In this document: piece by piece, positions 59,282 to 64,000 of the stretch
How the letters are laid out: each line of letters begins with the position of its first letter
Position numbering within the stretch: the first letter of the stretch is position 1
NCBI RefSeq assembly: GCF_000024345.1
Contig: NC_013729.1
Coordinates: 4,278,001-4,342,000, forward strand
Reading direction: 5' to 3'
DNA: 64,000 bases
DNA from: Kribbella flavida DSM 17836
Lineage (GTDB): Bacteria; Actinomycetota; Actinomycetes; Propionibacteriales; Kribbellaceae
Notes under the pieces: generated by a model
Database searches by the model: none
The model's input: the letters and a program-made list of their open reading frames with translations, nothing else
Told to the model about the DNA's origin: nothing
Program-made: the position numbers and the translations under genes

Positions 59282-59905
59282 ATGCTCGACGTCGGGGTTC
59301 TGCCGGGTTTCGTGGCGGTCATCCTGCTCTTTCTCGTGCCACCCGGGCCGGATATGGCGTACCTCGTTGCCGTCGGGCTGGTCGGTGGCCGCGGAGCCGC
59401 CCTGAAAGCAATCTCCGGCATCGGCACCGGCATGAGCGTCTACGCCGCCGCGGTCGTTGTCGGTGTGGCCGAAATTGCCCGCACGCACCCTCGGCTGCTC
59501 GATGCGGTGAAACTGTTCGGCGCCGCCTACCTGTTGTGGCTGGCGTCCGTAACCCTTCGCAACGCACACACCTCGGCCGACGGCTCCAGTGACATCTCGA
59601 GTGGGCGCCCGTACCTCCGAGGCGTGATGGTCAGCCTGACCAACCCGAAGGTGATCCTGTTCTTTCTGGCGGTTCTTCCGCAGTTCCTGGGCGATACACA
59701 GAACGCCGGGCTGCAACTGGCGATGCTGGGCGCCGTCACCGTACTGGTCGAAGTTCTGCTCTACGGAACCATCGGCGTGCTGGCCGGAGCGTTCCAGGCG
59801 CGTTTCCGGCGCTCGGGAAAGGCCGGCGCCGGGTTGAACTACCTCGCGGGCATCGTCTACCTCGTGCTGGCGGGCGCGATCCTGACGGAGCTGATCTTGA
59901 AGTGA
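59282..59905 (+). CDS. LysE/RhtB-family amino-acid exporter
   Basis: This 207-residue six-helix exporter has LVPPGPDMAYLVAVGLVGG (TPGP-like turn as PPGP), GIGTGMSVYAAAVVVG, KLFGAAYLLWLASVTLR, and VSLTNPKVILFFLAVLPQF (conserved NPK). It probably exports a neutral or basic amino acid or a related metabolite. GGAGG upstream supports the ATG at 59282; a GTG at 59276 is nearby. It is divergent from the CGNR regulator. Confidence 0.9.
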   Translation: MLDVGVLPGFVAVILLFLVPPGPDMAYLVAVGLVGGRGAALKAISGIGTGMSVYAAAVVVGVAEIARTHPRLLDAVKLFGAAYLLWLASVTLRNAHTSADGSSDISSGRPYLRGVMVSLTNPKVILFFLAVLPQFLGDTQNAGLQLAMLGAVTVLVEVLLYGTIGVLAGAFQARFRRSGKAGAGLNYLAGIVYLVLAGAILTELILK

Positions 59906-59935
59906 ACCCCGGGCGGCCGGTCAACCGCCGGGGGG

Positions 59936-60325
59936 TCACGGCCGTTCGACGTACTGCGCTTCGCCGTGACCGAGGGACCAGTCGGCCGAGCTGTTCTCGG
60001 TGAGCGTGACGAACACGTTCCGCGGAGCGGTCCCGGCGTACTGCTCGGCCAGCTCGGCGATCCTGCGGTAGAGCGCCTGCTTCTGCTCGGTACTGCGTCC
60101 CGCCCGCAGCATGATCGCGACGTACACGATCCCGTCGTCGCGCTCGATACCGAGGTAGCCGCCGTACCGCAGGTCGCTGCTGGTGCCGTCGTGCCCGGTC
60201 AGCACCTGGAACAGGTCGTCGTCCGGGATCCCGATCGTTTCCACCAGGGCGTCGTGGACAGCCCGCCCCAAAGCATCCAGCCGCTGCGGATCCGCCCGCA
60301 GGGCATCGATACGAACAAACGGCAC
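59936..60325 (-). CDS. Tautomerase-family protein
   Basis: The 129-residue protein is of the tautomerase superfamily. It should begin MPFVRIDALRADPQRLD, placing Pro at position 1 after Met removal, as in 4-oxalocrotonate tautomerases and cis-CaaD-like enzymes. GYLGIERDDGIVYVAIMLRA and NVFVTLTENSSADWSLGHGE, found in this longer tautomerase branch, are visible. GAAGGAG upstream fixes the GTG at 60325. It faces the truncated DHFR-like gene on the same strand, 65 bases upstream. TACTAGTA at 60362-60369 may hold a promoter or operator. Confidence 0.88.
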   Translation of the reverse strand: MPFVRIDALRADPQRLDALGRAVHDALVETIGIPDDDLFQVLTGHDGTSSDLRYGGYLGIERDDGIVYVAIMLRAGRSTEQKQALYRRIAELAEQYAGTAPRNVFVTLTENSSADWSLGHGEAQYVERP

Positions 60326-60361
60326 GGACACTCCTTCGTCAATGCTGGACCAGCACCGACA

Positions 60362-60369
60362 TACTAGTA
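60362..60369. promoter_or_regulatory. TACTAGTA palindrome upstream of the tautomerase gene
   Basis: An AT-rich palindrome within GTACCTACTAGTATGT (minus strand), about 40 bases upstream of the tautomerase start. TAGTAT could be a -10; no -35 is clear. Confidence 0.3.
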
Positions 60370-60390
60370 GGTACAGGGTCCAGGAGCAGC

Positions 60391-60768
60391 TCACTTTCGC
60401 CAGAACAGGTGGTGCGTCACCCCGCTCGGGCTGGGCACCAGCACGAACACCGGCGTCCGGAACGGGGGCTCGTCACCCCACCAGCCGCGCCACTCGTCGT
60501 CGTGCCACGGCCCGCGCTGCGGCCCGAACTTGTGGCGCCCCATGATCTCGGCGCCGATGTTGCGGGCGTAGTCCCGGGTGAGGTAGTCGTCGATCCCCCG
60601 GCTGCCGCCGGGATCGGTGCGCATCGGCCAGCTCGCTGTGGCGCCGGCCCAGCCGAACAGCTCCGCGGCAGCGGGGTGCCCGAACGGGCTCTCGAGGCTC
60701 TGGTCCTCGCCGGCACCGATTCCATCACTCGAGACGTTGAAGTTCTGGACTCGCAGTAACTGGGCCAC
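60391..60768 (-). pseudogene. Truncated dihydrofolate-reductase-family (RibD-like) gene
   Basis: The frame starts at GTG 60768 (AGGAGG upstream) and reads AQLLRVQNFNVSSDGIGAGE, SRGIDDYLTRDYARNIGAEI and MGRHKFGPQRGPW, the N-terminal two-thirds of a DHFR/RibD-like reductase. It diverges after TPVFVLVPSPSGV and stops at about 125 residues, where family members run to about 190. The expected THH-containing strand occurs only after an extra segment, so the gene looks broken or recombined and is probably inactive. A perfect 18-bp palindrome lies just upstream. Confidence 0.6.
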
Positions 60769-60800
60769 GCGTTCCTCCTGTGCTGATGACGAAGATGTCA

Positions 60801-60818
60801 CCTGCCCGGCCGGGCAGG
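60801..60818. promoter_or_regulatory. 18-bp perfect palindrome upstream of the truncated DHFR-like gene
   Basis: CCTGCCCGGCCGGGCAGG, 33 bases before the GTG at 60768, is a perfect inverted repeat without a loop, so more likely an operator than a terminator. Confidence 0.45.
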
Positions 60819-60873
60819 CGCACTCGTCCTGGCTTCGACACCATCAGGTCGGAGCCGATCGACCGATCTTGCG

Positions 60874-60910
60874 ACAGCCGGTGACCCCAAGGTTCAGGGT
60901 CACCGGCTGT
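60874..60910 (-). terminator. Terminator after the GH31 gene
   Basis: ACAGCCGGTGACCC and GGGTCACCGGCTGT form a perfect 14-bp stem around CAAGGTTCA, 38 bases beyond the GH31 stop. Confidence 0.88.
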
Positions 60911-60947
60911 GCAGGGCCGCGCCGAGGAGCACGGTGGAGACGTGATG

Positions 60948-63794
60948 TCAGAAGCCGCCGGTCGTCGTACCCCCGCTCCCGGTCGCCGGTGTCACGAACG
61001 AGATGTTCGGGTCCGGCCCCCACTGATCGGCGGTGGCCGGGTAGTTCGCTTCCTGCCGCTTGATGCATTTCCACTCGACGGTGGTGCTCGGTGGCAGGTT
61101 CGTGATCGTCGCCGTCCAGGTCGGGTAGCTGGTCGGCGACAGCTTCACAGCGCTGGCCACGGACCAGGCGCCCAGTTGCGGCGCGCTGCCGACGACGTAC
61201 ACGGACTGGCCGGTCGTGGTGGTGCCGTTGGTGCAGGTGAACGTCTTCGACACGACCGCCTGGCCGAGCGTGAAGACGAAGGACTTCGCCGTACCGGTCG
61301 ACAGCGCGGTCGACTTGGCGATGACCACGTTGCCGCCCGCGTTGTACCAGCCGCTCGCCGCCGCGTCGAACGCCGCTTTGTTCGCGTGCTGGGTGAGCGC
61401 GGTCCCGTTGAGGGTGACCGCCGACGCCTGCGTGTCGGCCACCAGTTCGACGACGTTCTGCCGCGACGTGGGTGCGCCCGGATACGTGCCGGCGGAGGCG
61501 GCGATGCCGACGGTCGCCGTACTGCCCGATCGTTGCTGGCTCAGGGCAGTGGTCCGCTTCGCACCGGTCTGGTACCCGACGGTCGCTCCGTCGTCCTCGG
61601 CGAGGGTGAACGAGGAGGCGGTGGGATCGGCGTAGACCCGGGCGACGAGCTCGTTGCGGGTCGTCCCGTCGGCCCGTTTGCCGACCACGTTCATCGTCTG
61701 GTCGTCCACGACCATCTTCGGGATGATCGCGCCGCCGCGGGCGTAGGCGGGCAGCTGGAACTTGCCGTTGCGCCACAGCGGCACGTCGGCCAGGGTCTGG
61801 CCGGTGCTGACCGTCTTGGTGTTGGTGTAGTAGTCGTACCAGGTCCCCGCCGGCAGGTAGACGTCGCGCTTGCGCTGGTTCGCCCCGGCCGCGACGCCGA
61901 CCAGCAGGTCCTTGCCGATCAGCTTCTCGTGACCGACCTCGCGGACGTTCGGGTCGTTCTGGTACTGGTAGACCAGCGGCGGGATCAGCGGTTCGCCGGT
62001 GGTGTGGGCGCGGTGCGCGAGCGAGTAGTAGTACGGCGTGAGCTCGTAGCGCTGGCGCAGGTTGGCCAGGTTGCTCGGTACGTCGCCGATCGAGTCCGGC
62101 GAGGTCTCCGCGCAGTTGCACAGGTTCTCGGTGTGCGGCCGGATCGGCACGTCGAACCAGGAGGAGTTCGCGAACCACTGGGTGTAGAGCTCGTTCAGGT
62201 CGGTGTTGAGCATCTCCCGGCGGAAGCCGCCGATGTCGGAGCCGAAGTAGTCGATGCCGGACATCGACATGTGCATCTGGACGTTCTGCTGGGAGGCGAG
62301 CGCGGTGAGCTTCGACCCGATGTCGCCGGACCACATCGCCGTACCGGTCCGCTGGATGCCGCCGGCCGCGGACCGGGCCAGCATGAACGGCCGCTGCTGG
62401 ACCGCGTTGTCGGTGTAGCCCTTGGCGATCCCGCGCGCCCACTCAAGGTTGTAGAGGTTGTGGTAGTCGGAGTGCGCGTGCTTGCCGGGCAGCAGGCCCG
62501 CGGTCCAGTCGTTGGCGTCGTACATCTCGGGCTCACCGAGGTCCAGCCAGTGCCCCATCACGCCGTCGTTGACCAAGGGCTGGCGCTGGCCGTTGTGCCA
62601 CTGGGTGCTCGCGGCCGGCTGGGTCCAGTCGATCATGCCGCCGCGGCCCCACCAGTCGTTCCCGGTCAGGTACGCCGGGCTGCAGCTGGAGCAGCCCGCC
62701 CGGATCAGGTAGCCGGCACTGGCCATCGACGCGTGCTCGGGCAGGTTCTTGCCGATGTACGACTCCTCGATCGTCATCACGCCGACGCCGTTGGTGTTCT
62801 TGTACTGCGCCAGCTTGGTGGCCGGGTTCGGGAAGTTGACCGGGTCCCACTCCAGCGTGCCCATCCGGGTGCTGTCCGAGCCCGCGGTGACACCGCCGAA
62901 CCAGTTCACGTCGAGCATCACGCCGTCGGTCGGGAACTTGTTCGCCCGCAGCCCGGTCAGCGTGGCGTCGATCTCCGACCAGTTGTCGTAGCCGTACTCC
63001 GACATCCACAGGCCGAACGCCTTCTTCGGCGGCACCGGCGGGCGACCGGTCAGCTCGAGATAGTCCTTACGCAGATCCGGCAGGTCCGGCCCGGACATCA
63101 CGTACCAGCGCAACTGGTCGCCGAAGGTGTCCATCGTCCAGGGATCACCGGTCAGGTTCCACTGCTGCTTGTAGACCTGGTCGACGAACAAACCGTAGTT
63201 GGTCGTGCTCGCGCCGACCGCGAACAGCACCGGGATCTGCGCGTTGCCTACCGGACCGTTGTCGGCGTCGTAGAGCATCGCGTTGCCGTAGGCGCCGCCG
63301 GTCCGCTGACGCCCGACCCAGTCGCCGTCCGCGCTGCCGCCCAGGAAGAACTGCTCACCGAGCCCGTAGGCGTTCTGCATGGACGACTTGGTGAAGCTCA
63401 GGCCCTTCCAGGCCTGGTTGAGGTTGCGCGGGCAGGTGGTGTTCAGCAGAAGCTGCGGCACCCGGGTGGTGTCGTACACCGTGGCGCAGAGGGTGGTCGT
63501 GTTGACGTCCACCTTGATGCCCGGCGTGGTGAGCACGCCGCCGGCCTGGGTGAGGCTGGTCGGGCCGGGATAGTTGGTCTTGGCGATCTGGGTGGTGGTG
63601 AAGATCGGCGAGCCGGTGCCGGGTCCGGCACCCGCTCCCATCTCGAAGTGCACCAAGTCGTCGTCCAGGAACTCCACCACCAGGTAGTTGCCCCCGGCAG
63701 TGAACTGGACCCTCTGCACCACCGCTTGCGCCGGTGCGGCCGGCAGCACCACCAGCAGCGGGATCAGCAGCACGAAGGCCATCAGCCGCTTCAT
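60948..63794 (-). CDS. Secreted GH31 alpha-glucosidase/transglucosylase with CBM20 domain
   Basis: The 948-residue exported enzyme has a signal peptide (MAFVLLIPLLVVLPAAPAQA). GH31 N-domain features such as NAYGLGEQFFLGG are followed by the catalytic barrel with nucleophile Asp in GHWLDLGEPEMYD (near residue 415) and acid/base Asp in TAMWSGDIGSKL (near 491), plus MSGIDYFGSDIGGF and the C-terminal beta domains. The last 100 residues form a starch-binding CBM20-like module (SKTFTCTNGTTTTGQSVYVV, GSAPQLGAWSVA, WKCIKRQEANYP). It probably cleaves or transfers alpha-glucosyl units of starch- or dextran-like glucans. The ATG at 63794 overlaps the stop of the upstream gene (ATGA). Confidence 0.93.
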   Translation of the reverse strand: MKRLMAFVLLIPLLVVLPAAPAQAVVQRVQFTAGGNYLVVEFLDDDLVHFEMGAGAGPGTGSPIFTTTQIAKTNYPGPTSLTQAGGVLTTPGIKVDVNTTTLCATVYDTTRVPQLLLNTTCPRNLNQAWKGLSFTKSSMQNAYGLGEQFFLGGSADGDWVGRQRTGGAYGNAMLYDADNGPVGNAQIPVLFAVGASTTNYGLFVDQVYKQQWNLTGDPWTMDTFGDQLRWYVMSGPDLPDLRKDYLELTGRPPVPPKKAFGLWMSEYGYDNWSEIDATLTGLRANKFPTDGVMLDVNWFGGVTAGSDSTRMGTLEWDPVNFPNPATKLAQYKNTNGVGVMTIEESYIGKNLPEHASMASAGYLIRAGCSSCSPAYLTGNDWWGRGGMIDWTQPAASTQWHNGQRQPLVNDGVMGHWLDLGEPEMYDANDWTAGLLPGKHAHSDYHNLYNLEWARGIAKGYTDNAVQQRPFMLARSAAGGIQRTGTAMWSGDIGSKLTALASQQNVQMHMSMSGIDYFGSDIGGFRREMLNTDLNELYTQWFANSSWFDVPIRPHTENLCNCAETSPDSIGDVPSNLANLRQRYELTPYYYSLAHRAHTTGEPLIPPLVYQYQNDPNVREVGHEKLIGKDLLVGVAAGANQRKRDVYLPAGTWYDYYTNTKTVSTGQTLADVPLWRNGKFQLPAYARGGAIIPKMVVDDQTMNVVGKRADGTTRNELVARVYADPTASSFTLAEDDGATVGYQTGAKRTTALSQQRSGSTATVGIAASAGTYPGAPTSRQNVVELVADTQASAVTLNGTALTQHANKAAFDAAASGWYNAGGNVVIAKSTALSTGTAKSFVFTLGQAVVSKTFTCTNGTTTTGQSVYVVGSAPQLGAWSVASAVKLSPTSYPTWTATITNLPPSTTVEWKCIKRQEANYPATADQWGPDPNISFVTPATGSGGTTTGGF

Positions 63795-64000
63795 GGGCGT
63801 GCCACCGTGATGTTGTCGAGATTGATTCCGCCGGTGGCGTGGACCACCTTCAGCACGCGTTTACCCGCGGTGAGGTTGATCGTGAGCGTCGCGGTCCCCC
63901 AGGTGTCCCAGTTGCCGGTGCTCGGGAGATTGACCGAGCCGACGTTCACCCCGTCCACCTGGATCGTCCTGGTCGCGGCGGTCGGCGCGCCGTTGGCGTA
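63791..64000 (-). CDS. Carbohydrate-binding (CBM35/CBM6-like) C terminus of a secreted protein, 5' end outside window
   Basis: The 69 codons before the stop at 63791 read YANGAPTAATRTIQVDGV, PSTGNWDTWGTATLTINL, GKRVLKVVHATGGINLDNIT and VARP, the last strands of a CBM6/CBM35 beta-sandwich. The gene begins beyond base 64000. Its stop overlaps the GH31 start (ATGA), so both are co-translated. It is probably another glucan-active enzyme of the same operon, for example a second GH31 or related glycosidase. The domain call rests on a short segment. Confidence 0.75.
   Translation of the reverse strand, partial: YANGAPTAATRTIQVDGVNVGSVNLPSTGNWDTWGTATLTINLTAGKRVLKVVHATGGINLDNITVARP

Overview
The window is about 64 kb of GC-rich (roughly 70%) chromosome from an actinobacterium. 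Evidence for this includes heavy G/C third positions, many GTG starts, frequent ATGA/GTGA gene overlaps, SigE-family and ECF42-type sigma factors, an AfsR/SARP regulator, a deazaflavin (F420)-dependent oxidoreductase, Tat- and Sec-exported enzymes and several apparently leaderless transcripts. A soil Propionibacteriales/Kribbella-like host would fit, but that placement is a guess. I see no tRNA, rRNA, CRISPR array, transposase or phage gene; the region reads as a chromosomal arm rich in paralogous regulators and exported proteins.

Layout. 1-1826: the 3' part of recQ, translationally coupled to a topoisomerase IB. 1893-8557: minus-strand genes, namely an SDR, a SRPBCC/VOC/PEP-mutase-like operon with twin operators, a chain of overlapping genes (membrane protein, ferritin-like diiron protein, PAP2, GNAT), and two gene remnants. 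8721-13292: Gfo/Idh/MocA oxidoreductase, a small secreted protein, SGNH hydrolase, LysE exporter and enolase. 13341-18134: an HTH/serine-hydrolase pair with twin operators, a MerR-methyltransferase fusion, a GlsB-type membrane protein and a SigE-family sigma/membrane-partner module. 18192-28679: secreted NTF2-like protein with divergent MarR, DyP peroxidase, LysR, secreted chitin-binding S1 protease, AraC/PLP-decarboxylase pair, alpha/beta hydrolase, DGPF/ECF42 pair, GNAT. 28700-31062: a two-gene PLP-enzyme/ATP-grasp operon that may make an unusual amino-acid derivative. 31369-44874: small catabolic enzymes and their TetR regulators with clear operators, M14 peptidase, amidase, AfsR-type regulator, SDR and Ddn-like protein. 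44884-55203: two very large divergent exported proteins, one FG-GAP/ricin and one RHS/YD-repeat polymorphic-toxin type. 55259-60768: winged-HTH protein, a second SigE module, GNAT, CGNR regulator, LysE exporter, tautomerase and a truncated DHFR-like gene. 60948-64000: exported GH31/CBM20 glucosidase overlapping a cut-off carbohydrate-binding protein, apparently an alpha-glucan utilisation operon.

Common threads. Regulator genes usually sit beside their targets, with palindromic operators placed on the promoter (14587-14630, 32748-32786, 39330-39385). Nine genes have a TANNNT box exactly six bases before the start codon and mostly lack a Shine-Dalgarno sequence, which suggests leaderless mRNAs. 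The best candidates for undescribed biology are the RHS protein's C-terminal 245 residues with no adjacent immunity gene, the PLP/ATP-grasp operon with its long inverted-repeat leader, and the RecQ-topoisomerase IB coupling. All calls come from reading the sequence without database searches.
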